This document shows positions 54,301-61,777 of a DNA stretch of 64,000 nt, in pieces; the first letter of the stretch is position 1, and each line of letters begins with the position of its first letter. A program made the position numbers and the translations under genes. The notes beneath the pieces were generated by a model. That model was not told the DNA's origin and did no database searches. It saw nothing but the letters and a program-made list of their open reading frames with translations. The stretch is taken from positions 1 through 64,000 of IMG/VR virus record IMGVR_UViG_3300028364_000018; one strand, given 5' to 3'. Source of the DNA: a virus.

Positions 54301-55600
54301 CGACGGCTGGGTTAGCGAGGGTAAGACAGTTGGTTACACCAAGGTAGATGCGGCTAAGCGTCGGCGTTTCCTGAAAGAGGCGGTGGAGTTCATCGGCATG
54401 GATGTGGACGTCAAACACTACTCTGAGACTCACGAGGCCCTGACCAACTCCGGCATTGGCGGTGAAAGCACTAAGATACATATCAACCTACGAGAGGATT
54501 CCCCGCAGGGTGTTCGGGACATGATCGAGGCCTTGGAGCGTTGTTACCACCCGAGTGTAAAGGATCGGGAGCCCGACCAACGCAGTTGCCTATTCAAACG
54601 ACTTCCTCCCGGTTATTTGGAATGGGACCAACCCAGTCGCATGGATTTGTTCTCCGGACTGCTGGATGGGGACGGTTGTATATCAATCAACAACTCCAGA
54701 GCCAAGCCCCAGGTGCTGGTTAACTTCAGTACCAGCTCCCCCTTCCTCAGGGACGACGTCTTCAAGCTATGTCTATCTCTGGGCATCCGGTGCTCCACCT
54801 CAGTGGGAGAGGCCAAGAAAGAGCGGGTACAGACACACGAGAGTTATGTGATGAACATCAGTACCCCGGACCTACTACCACTCGCGGGTCAACTGAACAT
54901 GGTGGAGAATAATAGGGGCCTGCAGATGCTACGAGCCTGCCCCAGCTTGAAGGATGACCGGGATACTCTACCTGTGGAGGAACCACTCCTGCACCAAGCC
55001 TGTGTACTCGGCGCGTTAGACCCCAAGGGCTCTAGTAACAGAGTGACTCTGATGGACTTGCGGTCTAAAGCTCGTCGTCAAGAGGGTTTGGTGGGAGTCA
55101 CCCGTAATCTTGCACGCAATCTCCTACAGGATTACCTGGGCGAGCGTGATGAGCGCTGGGAGGTGTTGGAACGCCTTGTTCAGGACACATCCCTTGGTTG
55201 GGAGACCATCAAGACCGTGGAGGACACGGGAGAGGCTGAGGTATTTGATATCGGAGTACCGGAGACCAAGGTCTATGCCTTGAGTAACGGCCTCATCATC
55301 TACGACACCTTCAACGTACATCTCCCAGCCTCTGCGAAGGGTGTGGAGGAGGCGCGGACCATCTTGAAGCCCAGTAGCATGCTGTTCCAAACCCGGGATC
55401 CCGGTAAAATTTTGCCGGTTCCCAAACATGAGCAAATTTCGGGAATTTCTTCAGCCATGCGACGCCCTGCCCGGAACTCCCACGTGTTTACCTCGGAGGA
55501 GGAGGCGATTAAGGCTATCAACAGTAAGCAGGTGAGCATGTCGGATGAAATAACGATTAGTGCCTTGCCAAACCCAACTCAAACCCCTACAATACTCTGA
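51374..55600 (+). CDS. Polyvalent RNA polymerase beta' protein: InPase-C, lysozyme-like, RpoC catalytic centre, intein
   Basis: 1408 aa. 1-90: rest of the InPase domain (GDAPDCFIGPNPES...VDQ...KFDE.KVLLGFDT). ~255-265 LAKQAGQ; ~270-410 GH24/muramidase-like (NAENNIRDGY...TYDDNGTPAVGPGV...HTRRDGLRQELM); Pro-rich linker ~415-475. From ~540 beta' follows: PVLPAQFRPF...YKDLFNLKKAY, then FYQRNLISKTQDSSARSVIGV.PELGMDEIGIP, WWKFGVLGLTPHLVDGDAIMSNPWIETGLGADHDGN. Here a 521-aa intein (791-1311) breaks the ADFDGD motif; then TFNVHLPASAKGVEEARTI continues beta' for ~97 residues. Bridge helix and trigger loop must be encoded elsewhere. Domain company suggests a virion-carried, injected polymerase. Confidence 0.9.
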   Translation: MNTKLQAIDGDAPDCFIGPNPESTKVWVVDQCKPNGKFDEPKVLLGFDTQKEATDGYLSAYDEGWKLGPVTACTIDELKGWLGDGCVPHEFAEYKKGVKSEGEKEAASNSVALIKGNPKHIKDNPNATSFYEQLEGLLQEQGYDVTMDDGEPFTQPGEGHSAWIGHSRGGDRLRFAPEGVSTLRLDDYEPEDSHGEDGVPNDNHYMITDEMREAILGLSKSGEKSANGGRAVGLDNFDGSTQDPNLGTPQPNLALGIRDLAKQAGQAPTTGTPTPWAGQEQMLKHLWNAENNIRDGYNPQSGTWTTYDDNGTPAVGPGVRVPGKQGQTWTDQQVQELAITSMQEHLERTRRRYPQFDTLPMHYQMGLVDATYNSVRTPLMYQAMLDGDHRRVLGENSTHWTDKHGVRQPHTRRDGLRQELMAPPGGVPALPTPQPTPTPTPVPTPAPAVAPAATPAPTGPTMAPGPGVPAPAGYMPTTDNPPTSYHQGADGAVSYMVPKSGAVVERAVTGPRALAEALSELDLDKLEAEQREIIKSGSRSKRSKAVQILGAIEGLRRNELTPNQLMISRVPVLPAQFRPFSAQGTTFIPGDANVLYKDLFNLKKAYAQESQVFGEDQAGESRGSLYDAVRAVYGYGPPTNDKARAKGVSGFMQKVLGAGSPKHSFYQRNLISKTQDSSARSVIGVDPELGMDEIGIPQEMGWTLYGPWVQRRLVQSGMNPGTALENVRDRTDYAVRALEKEMRERPILATRSPVWWKFGVLGLTPHLVDGDAIMSNPWIETGLGADHDGNCVIIGTKLMVKVQDVRLVADRSGDCVIISVDKDRETGYDRRYMRIPKGAKVLSQLGTDTIIELPIENFPRMGEAHTAKDGGLTYEVPPGVQVLTNAPDGLGVRWTPVTTFTVDGVKPIRRLTSSSKKVVEVSNNESVAIYNKGGTIGRTSPDELRPWDMVPTIRNLPEPAESRSCPWAWFYGAFVSDGWVSEGKTVGYTKVDAAKRRRFLKEAVEFIGMDVDVKHYSETHEALTNSGIGGESTKIHINLREDSPQGVRDMIEALERCYHPSVKDREPDQRSCLFKRLPPGYLEWDQPSRMDLFSGLLDGDGCISINNSRAKPQVLVNFSTSSPFLRDDVFKLCLSLGIRCSTSVGEAKKERVQTHESYVMNISTPDLLPLAGQLNMVENNRGLQMLRACPSLKDDRDTLPVEEPLLHQACVLGALDPKGSSNRVTLMDLRSKARRQEGLVGVTRNLARNLLQDYLGERDERWEVLERLVQDTSLGWETIKTVEDTGEAEVFDIGVPETKVYALSNGLIIYDTFNVHLPASAKGVEEARTILKPSSMLFQTRDPGKILPVPKHEQISGISSAMRRPARNSHVFTSEEEAIKAINSKQVSMSDEITISALPNPTQTPTIL
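53744..55306 (+). other. LAGLIDADG intein in the beta' metal-binding motif
   Basis: 521 aa: Cys1 start CVIIGTKLMVK; two LAGLIDADG motifs FYGAFVSDGWV (host residue ~970) and FSGLLDGDGCI (~1093); C-terminal block VFDIGVPETKVYALSNGLI, then IYD followed by Thr. The last residue is Asp instead of Asn and the penultimate Tyr instead of His. Spliced extein would read ADHDGN-TFNVHLP, with Asn where the third catalytic Asp of ADFDGD belongs. Insertion in the most conserved DNA of the gene is typical of homing inteins. Confidence 0.9.
55565..55593 (+). promoter_or_regulatory. Sigma70-like promoter with short leader
   Basis: TTGCCA 55565-55570, 17-bp spacer, TACAAT 55588-55593. Start expected near 55600, leaving about 17 nt before ATG 55617. 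Confidence 0.45.
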
Positions 55601-55616
55601 CAACCACGGAACCCCT

Positions 55617-56069
55617 ATGACACCTAAAGAAATTCTAGCCTCCTTACAGACGTTCAACAAAACCGCGTTTCAACCACAGATGGCACCCCAACAAGGACCA
55701 CCCCAACAAGGACCACCCCAGGGTGGACCACCTCCAGGCATCGACCCGCAGACAGGTCAACCCATGGGACCACCTCCAGGCATCGATCCACAGACCGGAC
55801 AGCCTATGGGTCCTCCGATGCAAGGCCCTCCCCCAGGAGTAGATCCGATGACAGGCCAACCCATGGGTGGGCCTCCAGGCCAGCCTGGTATCCCTCCAGA
55901 GGAGCTGGAAGGGGTCATTAGTCAGCTAATGCAGGGGATGGACCAACTGGCACAGCACGCACAACAATCTCAGCAGCAACTTGCCCAACAGCAAGAGCAG
56001 ATGATGGCACAGCAACAACAGTTAGAGGAGTTTAGACAGGCGATCATGGCGCCTGGAGGGTTAAGCTAA
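55617..56069 (+). CDS. Pro/Gln-rich putative virion protein
   Basis: 150 aa from ATG 55617 (MTPKEILASLQTFNKTAFQ, KxA motif). Residues 20-100 are Pro/Gly/Gln repeats of PPPGIDPQTGQPMGP type in near-identical DNA units, then a glutamine-rich helix (QQSQQQLAQQQEQMMAQQ). Low-complexity tail-of-virion type; coupled to the next gene by TAATGG. Confidence 0.55.
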   Translation: MTPKEILASLQTFNKTAFQPQMAPQQGPPQQGPPQGGPPPGIDPQTGQPMGPPPGIDPQTGQPMGPPMQGPPPGVDPMTGQPMGGPPGQPGIPPEELEGVISQLMQGMDQLAQHAQQSQQQLAQQQEQMMAQQQQLEEFRQAIMAPGGLS

Positions 56070-56356
56070 TGGCGAGTATTAAGATTAGAAGAAGCAAGGT
56101 ATCCCCCCGTAACCCCGGTAAGGGCTACATCAACATCTGGTTCAACGACCAGGGCCTGCTCATGTTTGAGAACGACCAGGGTCATACCAAAGAGATAGAT
56201 ACCTCATCCTTTGAGTTCGAACTACCGGCACCCACCCCAACAACCACGGGCGACCAGCGGGATGTACGTGTAGCTGGGAATTTTATGTACATCTGCTATG
56301 AGCAGAACAAATGGGGTAGAATCCCCTTCGCAAAAACATATTCATTAGAGGACTAA
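56069..56356 (+). CDS. Small beta-rich protein, 95 aa, probably tail-related
   Basis: 95 aa; ATG shares the A of the previous TAA. 'GYINIWFNDQGLLMFENDQGHTKEID' and 'RDVRVAGNFMYICYEQNKWGRI' resemble short repeats in phage tail-tip/fibre proteins: the second motif recurs as 'ERDVVYDGNYLNLCVGPNTWVR' at the end of the protein at 62463. So the two probably share a domain. Confidence 0.55.
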   Translation: MASIKIRRSKVSPRNPGKGYINIWFNDQGLLMFENDQGHTKEIDTSSFEFELPAPTPTTTGDQRDVRVAGNFMYICYEQNKWGRIPFAKTYSLED

Positions 56357-56359
56357 ACT

Positions 56360-56776
56360 GTGAACTTATACCGCAAGATCAAAGACAAGTTGCACCGCGC
56401 GTTCTTCTGGACAGAGTACGAGGACGAACGCCGTGTCCGTGATATCGGTCGCACTATAGGCAAACGCCGGCGTCCAGATGATGCGGTTGACATCACTGCA
56501 GGACCGCACGCCGGATACCCAGAGACCGCGATCTTAAGCGTTGTCGAACCGAACAACGCGCGTAAGGCCGGGACCACCTTTAGCTTTGGCCTGCTTAAGG
56601 GCTGGGGAGATAGCACCATCTGGCAGCAGCAGGATGGTATGGTACGGCACGTGGGCGTACTACCAGAAGGTAGCATTACATTCTACGGCGTACTACCCAG
56701 CACCAGCGGTGTGTTTTATCTGATAAGCACCCAGCTGGGTCAGCGCACAAATGGGCTGAAATTTAAACAAAACTAA
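56360..56776 (+). CDS. Hypothetical virion-associated protein, 138 aa
   Basis: 138 aa from GTG 56360. Basic N-terminal helix, then beta-rich Gly/Ser body. Placed between tail-like genes, unknown family. Confidence 0.5.
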   Translation: MNLYRKIKDKLHRAFFWTEYEDERRVRDIGRTIGKRRRPDDAVDITAGPHAGYPETAILSVVEPNNARKAGTTFSFGLLKGWGDSTIWQQQDGMVRHVGVLPEGSITFYGVLPSTSGVFYLISTQLGQRTNGLKFKQN

Positions 56777-56791
56777 ACTAGGAACACGACC

Positions 56792-58009
56792 ATGGCTGAC
56801 AAAGACTTAAAATTCATTCAAGAAAATGTGGACGGACTGTTTGAAGAACGCACAGTAACGCCCGTATCCGGACAGGCGTTGATGTTTGACTCAGAGGGGT
56901 TTCCCGTGAGTGGAAATGCCGCTGAACCTTTCACCCTCCACGACGTAACCAACGCCCAACGCCTCGCAGGAACACGCAACGACGACACCACGCCTCTTGT
57001 CGCTGGTGACACGGTGCGGGTGACTGACCTGCCTGATGACCCGATCATGCTTATGCTGGGTACTGGTGATTGGACTACGATTTCAGAGCCGTTACAGATG
57101 CCATATTTCACGGCCCATACTTTTGTAACAACCGCAACGGATACGGTAGAAGCTTACAACGGAGATATCCCCGACGACTTTGCTTCAACAAATAGTTTAG
57201 GAAGCGCAAAAGCCCTTTCTTTAGGTAATTCAGTTACATCTATTGGCAGTGAGGCTTTTTATAATTGCTCAGGATTTACAGGATATTTAAATATTCCTGA
57301 TTCCGTTACATCTATTGGAAATAATGCTTTTAGGAGTTGCTCAGGATTTACCAGTTTAACAATTCCTGATTCAGTTACAACAATTGGAAATAATGCTTTT
57401 AGGAGTTGCTCAGGATTTACCAGTTTAACAATTCCTGATTCAGTTACATCTATTGGAAGTTATGCTTTTGCTGGTTGCTTAGGATTAACAGGAAGTTTAA
57501 CAATTCCTGATTCCGTTACATCTATTGGAAATAATGTTTTTGCGTATTGCACAGGCTTCACAGGAAGTTTAACAATTGCTGATTCAGTTACAAGTATTGG
57601 AAGTTATGCTTTTTATACTTGCACAGGATTTACAGGAGATTTAAATATTCCAGATTCAGTTACATCTATTGGAAGTAGTGCTTTTTGGGGTTGCACAGGA
57701 TTTACAGGAGATTTAAATATTCCTGATTCAGTTACATCTATTGGAGGTCAGGCTTTTCAGGGTTGCTCAGGCTTCACAAGTTTAACAATTCCTGATTCAG
57801 TTACATCTATTGGAGGTGGTGTTTTTAGGGATTGCACAAACCTTACAAACGTAAATTGCTATGTAACCAAAACTATATTTAATCAAAGTAATGTTTTAGC
57901 AGGAACAGGAGTTACAACCTTACACGCCCTTGCAAGTGATGGAACATGGACAGCAGGTGCCGACACAATTGGTGGAAAAGCATTAACAGTAATTAAGGAT
58001 TTGGTGTAA
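56792..58009 (+). CDS. BspA-type leucine-rich-repeat protein, putative receptor-binding fibre
   Basis: 405 aa. First ~130 residues look like a phage structural attachment region (LKFIQENVDGLFEERTVTPV). Residues ~145-350 are nine ~23-residue repeats of IPDSVTSIGxxAFxxCxGFTG, the LRR_5/BspA type used for cell-surface binding. The repeats use AT-rich codons (TCAGTTACATCTATTGGA) unlike the first part, so they were probably acquired and grafted on. The C-terminus returns to a short capping unit. Likely a host-recognition fibre. Confidence 0.75.
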   Translation: MADKDLKFIQENVDGLFEERTVTPVSGQALMFDSEGFPVSGNAAEPFTLHDVTNAQRLAGTRNDDTTPLVAGDTVRVTDLPDDPIMLMLGTGDWTTISEPLQMPYFTAHTFVTTATDTVEAYNGDIPDDFASTNSLGSAKALSLGNSVTSIGSEAFYNCSGFTGYLNIPDSVTSIGNNAFRSCSGFTSLTIPDSVTTIGNNAFRSCSGFTSLTIPDSVTSIGSYAFAGCLGLTGSLTIPDSVTSIGNNVFAYCTGFTGSLTIADSVTSIGSYAFYTCTGFTGDLNIPDSVTSIGSSAFWGCTGFTGDLNIPDSVTSIGGQAFQGCSGFTSLTIPDSVTSIGGGVFRDCTNLTNVNCYVTKTIFNQSNVLAGTGVTTLHALASDGTWTAGADTIGGKALTVIKDLV

Positions 58010-58010
58010 T

Positions 58011-58808
58011 ATGAAAACTGTTCATTATACATCGGGACTTCCGAGAGCTTGCTCCAGCCTCCTCCAAAACCTCCTTGCCCAGAATCCTCAAGTCCATGCC
58101 ACGGCCACAAGCGGTGTGCATGAGATAGGGTATATCGCCCGTGGGTTCTTTGACACGGAAGAGTTCAAGACTTTCAAGAACCCACTTGACGGAGAACAGC
58201 AATACTATGACTTCCTCCGTGGCGGTATTCAATCCGCTTTCGACTCCCGTACAGACAGACCGATTGTGGTTGATAAGTGTCGTTCGTGGGTGGGGCACCT
58301 AGACCAACTCTTCAAAGTCTTTCCCGATGCAAAGGTGCTTGTTCCTGTTCGTGATGTCCGTGGAATCCTGACTTCCCTTGAGAAGAAACGAGCGCAACAC
58401 CCTTCACGATTTACGGGAGTGGAAAAAGCTAACCCGCAAAACTGGACGACCGTTGAAAAGCGGGCACAAGGTTGGCTTTCGATCCCACCCCTTTCAATCG
58501 CTCTTGAGCGCATTCATGATGCGGTGCGTACCCATAAAGGCAGGCTTCACTTTGTACACGCTGAAGACCTGACAAACGATCCACAAGAAACGATGAACAA
58601 GGTCTGGTCGTATCTGGGGATGGATCCATTTGTACACAACACCAATAACGTGGAACAATACACCACCGAACATGAGCTTGGATTCCCCTATGGGGACCAT
58701 AAAATAAGACCCAAGATCGAACCGCTTAAAAAAGAGTGGAACGAGGTATTGGGCAGAGATTTATCAAGCGCAATCGCAACAAAATTCCAATGGATAAACG
58801 AATTATGA
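58011..58808 (+). CDS. Sulfotransferase
   Basis: 265 aa. TSGLPRACSSLLQNLLAQ (7-24) is the 5'-phosphosulfate loop of sulfotransferases and KVLVPVRDVRGILTSL (~103-118) the 3'-phosphate site; these bind PAPS. Found in marine and gut phages near fibre genes; possible substrates are glycans or tail proteins. Only 1 nt separates it from the LRR fibre gene. Confidence 0.8.
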   Translation: MKTVHYTSGLPRACSSLLQNLLAQNPQVHATATSGVHEIGYIARGFFDTEEFKTFKNPLDGEQQYYDFLRGGIQSAFDSRTDRPIVVDKCRSWVGHLDQLFKVFPDAKVLVPVRDVRGILTSLEKKRAQHPSRFTGVEKANPQNWTTVEKRAQGWLSIPPLSIALERIHDAVRTHKGRLHFVHAEDLTNDPQETMNKVWSYLGMDPFVHNTNNVEQYTTEHELGFPYGDHKIRPKIEPLKKEWNEVLGRDLSSAIATKFQWINEL

Positions 58809-59362
58809 AATACGCAATAACAGGACCAAGAGGACGGATATTTAATATCCTAGACGAAGAACCGCAACGGGAGCATTCTTCTCTTACGGACGAACAAGCG
58901 GTGCAAGCCTCCGAGGGTATCTGGTTCATCGTCGAAGGTGAGTTAAAAACACAGGCGGAGTTCCGTGTAGTGGCACAGGCACAGAGACAGGCTGAACGCA
59001 TGACTGAGCTGTATGCTCAAGACCCGGCCCAAGCCAAGGCACACAAACGCCAAGCGCTATCGGATGCACGCTACCAAGCGGAGATAGGAGGCACGACCTT
59101 CAACGGCATCCCCCTCCGCACGGACAGGCAGACGCAGGCAACGCTCACAAGCGCGATGCTCTTTGCGCAAGCCGATGCAAACTTCACGACTGACTGGAAG
59201 CTGGGCGATGGGCAATTTATCACGCTGGATGCCGCGACTGTCATCGGCCTTGCGGGTGCGGTTCTCTCCCATGTGCAGACGCAATTCACGCGGGAGAAAG
59301 ACCTAAATGCCCTTGTCGATTCCGCGACTACCGCCGAAGAACTTAACACCATCACTTGGTAA
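58805..59362 (+). CDS. DUF4376-like tail fibre-associated protein
   Basis: 185 aa from ATG 58805 (ATGA overlap). C-terminal half (KRQALSDARYQAEIGGTTFNGIPLRTDRQTQAT...ADANFTTDWKLGDGQFITLDAATV) follows the DUF4376 pattern seen at the ends of phage tail fibre or chaperone proteins. Probably a fibre accessory. Confidence 0.65.
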   Translation: MKYAITGPRGRIFNILDEEPQREHSSLTDEQAVQASEGIWFIVEGELKTQAEFRVVAQAQRQAERMTELYAQDPAQAKAHKRQALSDARYQAEIGGTTFNGIPLRTDRQTQATLTSAMLFAQADANFTTDWKLGDGQFITLDAATVIGLAGAVLSHVQTQFTREKDLNALVDSATTAEELNTITW

Positions 59363-59372
59363 CAAATAAATT

Positions 59373-59762
59373 ATGACAAAATTACTACTAACGATTTGCA
59401 TCCTGACTTTTACAGGGTGCTCAACTCCTACCCCGTCTGACTCCAAACCTGTACCGGAAAACTACATGGGGCATCCTACGCTCACGCGTGGGCTTTTCCG
59501 AGAGCTACATGGCTCCTACTTTAACGAGACCGCTGAAAGTCGTATGGTGGTGCGGGTTGAGATGGGCACTGAGTATCAATACGAGTACTCCTCACGCCTC
59601 TACGAAAATAAGCTTACCTATGAGTTCCGCGTTTGGATCGGTAATACGCAAACGGATTTTGATCGAGCGGTAAGCGACATCATGGCGACGATTAAAACCC
59701 TGCCAGAAGAGGATTGGGGTAAGCTTGATGTCGGTCTAAATTATGATCGGGGTCAGCTATGA
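59373..59762 (+). CDS. Lipoprotein, 129 aa
   Basis: 129 aa with signal peptide and lipobox LTFTGC (Cys ~16). Mature part is small and alpha/beta. AT-rich codons. First of a four-lipoprotein group flanking a subtilase. Overlaps the protease gene by ATGA. Confidence 0.6.
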   Translation: MTKLLLTICILTFTGCSTPTPSDSKPVPENYMGHPTLTRGLFRELHGSYFNETAESRMVVRVEMGTEYQYEYSSRLYENKLTYEFRVWIGNTQTDFDRAVSDIMATIKTLPEEDWGKLDVGLNYDRGQL

Positions 59763-60736
59763 CGTTTCGGGTCGATGATCATGGGGCATCTACCCCGCCT
59801 GATGTAATTCGGGTTTTGGTTAATGATACCTGGGGCGGAGAATTGCACCCCGCGCAAGCCAAGCTGTTTCCTTGGGCAGATGTCCGTCGATTGGACTACA
59901 AAGCTCTACGCAATCCGCACGGTCACATGGTTCTTGTAGAGTTTCTGCTTGCTTTAAAACGTGCACACATCGAAAAATACGGGATACTTCCAAACCGCGT
60001 AGAGGTTGATATGTTTCCGTTTTTAGAGATGCAACGCAAGTATCCAGATAGCTGGTTTACAAATATTGCAAAGAAAAAGTATCATGCCGTAATCAATTCT
60101 TGGGGGGATGCCTCTCGCTCCATTTTAGACATGGCCTTTGCCAAATCTAAATTTGCTCAATCCGATAAGCGTAAACGCATTGAGGATGCTGTAGGTGACA
60201 CGCTCCTTTTTTGGGCTTCGGGAAATTCGGATGTTTCGGAGCGTGGAAAGCCTGATGTCCAGTTAAATCTAAATTATACGCAATACCTTTTACGGAGATT
60301 TATCGAGTCCTCAATCATTGTGGGCAGCTGCGATCAGGTTGGATTGCCGTCAACTTTTTCGTCCGATGGCTGGGTGGATGTCGCGTACCGCGGCGAAAAT
60401 ATCTTGTTGTACAATCCGATCAACCGCAAATACCAAAAGGGTCAGGGCACAAGCTTTTCAAATCCTGCGGCCTCCGGTGACTGTGTAGGCCGTGGCCTGT
60501 TTACTGCTGAGGGCGTAAGAGCCTATTTCAAGGCTCGAGCAACCTCTCATCCATCTTGGGATGGGGACAAGTTGCATCCTAAATTTGGTGAGGGTGTGAT
60601 CGTTTTTGATGGTGAGAAGCAAGTCACGAGTGATGTGCTGGCGATGCCGCTATCGTGGCACGATAATAAAAAACTGACCGTGTTTAACCACCGCCGATTT
60701 ATTAGCGGTTTGAAACTTCGTCGGGTGAGTCGATGA
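59759..60736 (+). CDS. Subtilisin-like (S8) serine protease
   Basis: 325 aa. Catalytic blocks: VLVNDTWGG (Asp, ~20), NPHGHMVLVEF (His, ~57-67), FWASGNSD (oxyanion Asn, ~145) and GTSFSNPAASGD (Ser, ~232). No signal peptide, unlike secreted subtilases, so it would act in the host cell or in the virion. Neighbouring lipoproteins are unexplained. Not a typical prohead protease. Confidence 0.75.
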   Translation: MTFRVDDHGASTPPDVIRVLVNDTWGGELHPAQAKLFPWADVRRLDYKALRNPHGHMVLVEFLLALKRAHIEKYGILPNRVEVDMFPFLEMQRKYPDSWFTNIAKKKYHAVINSWGDASRSILDMAFAKSKFAQSDKRKRIEDAVGDTLLFWASGNSDVSERGKPDVQLNLNYTQYLLRRFIESSIIVGSCDQVGLPSTFSSDGWVDVAYRGENILLYNPINRKYQKGQGTSFSNPAASGDCVGRGLFTAEGVRAYFKARATSHPSWDGDKLHPKFGEGVIVFDGEKQVTSDVLAMPLSWHDNKKLTVFNHRRFISGLKLRRVSR

Positions 60737-60945
60737 AGCTTAAGCTCCTTTGTATGGCTGCTTTAATCCTGCTTACTAGCGGATGCGTCTATGTTACGAT
60801 ATCAATCGTTGGTGTCCAGAATAGAAGCAACACCCTTTTACCGTCGGGCGAAGCGTTGACCACCTCGGATACTGATAGTACCGGCGGTGGTTCGGTAGAC
60901 GCAAAACTTTCGCCTTTAGATGAACCCTTGGAGATTGAATTATGA
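60733..60945 (+). CDS. Lipoprotein, 70 aa
   Basis: 70 aa, start in the stop of the protease gene. Signal MKLKLLCMAALILLTSGC, lipobox LTSGC; short acidic mature part. A spanin-like (o-spanin) role is conceivable. Confidence 0.55.
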   Translation: MKLKLLCMAALILLTSGCVYVTISIVGVQNRSNTLLPSGEALTTSDTDSTGGGSVDAKLSPLDEPLEIEL

Positions 60946-61112
60946 AAAAGAAAATAAATAATTGGTACACCTTTGTAATTTGCTTTGTCTTACTGTTGCT
61001 CTGTCTGCTACCCCTTAGCGGATGCCGAACCTATTACAAATACTCTGATTGGGCCGAGGAGACTTTCGACCCTGATTTTACTCACCCTCAAATTGAAAAC
61101 CCAGCGGAATAA
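60942..61112 (+). CDS. Lipoprotein, 56 aa
   Basis: 56 aa, overlapping the previous gene (ATGA). Long hydrophobic signal and lipobox PLSGC; ~28-residue acidic mature part. Small size is like outer-membrane spanin subunits. Confidence 0.55.
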   Translation: MKKKINNWYTFVICFVLLLLCLLPLSGCRTYYKYSDWAEETFDPDFTHPQIENPAE

Positions 61113-61114
61113 TT

Positions 61115-61762
61115 ATGAAAAATAAAAATGGATCTACAACTTTTGAATGGATCGCCCTAATCCTAATCGCGGTCTTTGGCTTCTTTGTGCTTACAGCTTG
61201 CGCCCTAACACCAGACCAGCGGGACTCGTTGAATCGGTTATTCGCATTTGGCGAAGACGTATTCGAGGTCTATGACCAATTTAAAGACAACGGTGAAGAA
61301 GTACCTCCTACTCCCAACCCCGATCAGCCAGACAATGACCTTGGGGAATTTGTGGATTGTACTAAACATGGCAATTTCCTGTATAAGGTGGAGGGCGGTA
61401 AACGATACCAAAAAAGCGCATCTAAAGAGAAATGGTATCTAGTTGACTGCGAGGGGGTACACTTGCCTTATAGCAACTGGTGGCTATTAAAACTGGATTC
61501 GGAAACGGGCGGTCAAATGGCCTTACTGGTCCCATATAAATATAGAGGTTTAATTGCTTCTGTATCTGTAAATGGGGTAGGTGCAAATGTCCGTAACAAT
61601 ATTGCCAATGGTGGTCGGAGCCACTACTACTTCCCAGTCACAAAGGGCCCTTATGCGGTAGTAGTAACCCTCAAAGATGGTACTGTATTAACACATACTG
61701 TACCTGATGGCGCAATGCGTAGTGACAGACCCGGGCAAGCGGGTGAGGTTTGGGCAGACTAA
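61115..61762 (+). CDS. Membrane-anchored/lipoprotein-like protein, 215 aa
   Basis: 215 aa. Hydrophobic segment ~10-27 ending VLTACA could be a lipobox or an N-terminal anchor. The body is a beta-rich domain with Tyr/Gly (SHYYFPVTKGPYAVVV). Last of the four. Confidence 0.5.
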   Translation: MKNKNGSTTFEWIALILIAVFGFFVLTACALTPDQRDSLNRLFAFGEDVFEVYDQFKDNGEEVPPTPNPDQPDNDLGEFVDCTKHGNFLYKVEGGKRYQKSASKEKWYLVDCEGVHLPYSNWWLLKLDSETGGQMALLVPYKYRGLIASVSVNGVGANVRNNIANGGRSHYYFPVTKGPYAVVVTLKDGTVLTHTVPDGAMRSDRPGQAGEVWAD

Positions 61763-61777
61763 TGGCCACACGATTAT

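Noticed and set aside
55560-55616. Earlier start for the Pro/Gln-rich protein
   Set aside because: It would overlap the end of the polymerase gene and lacks a ribosome site; the MTPKEILASL start matches related N-termini.
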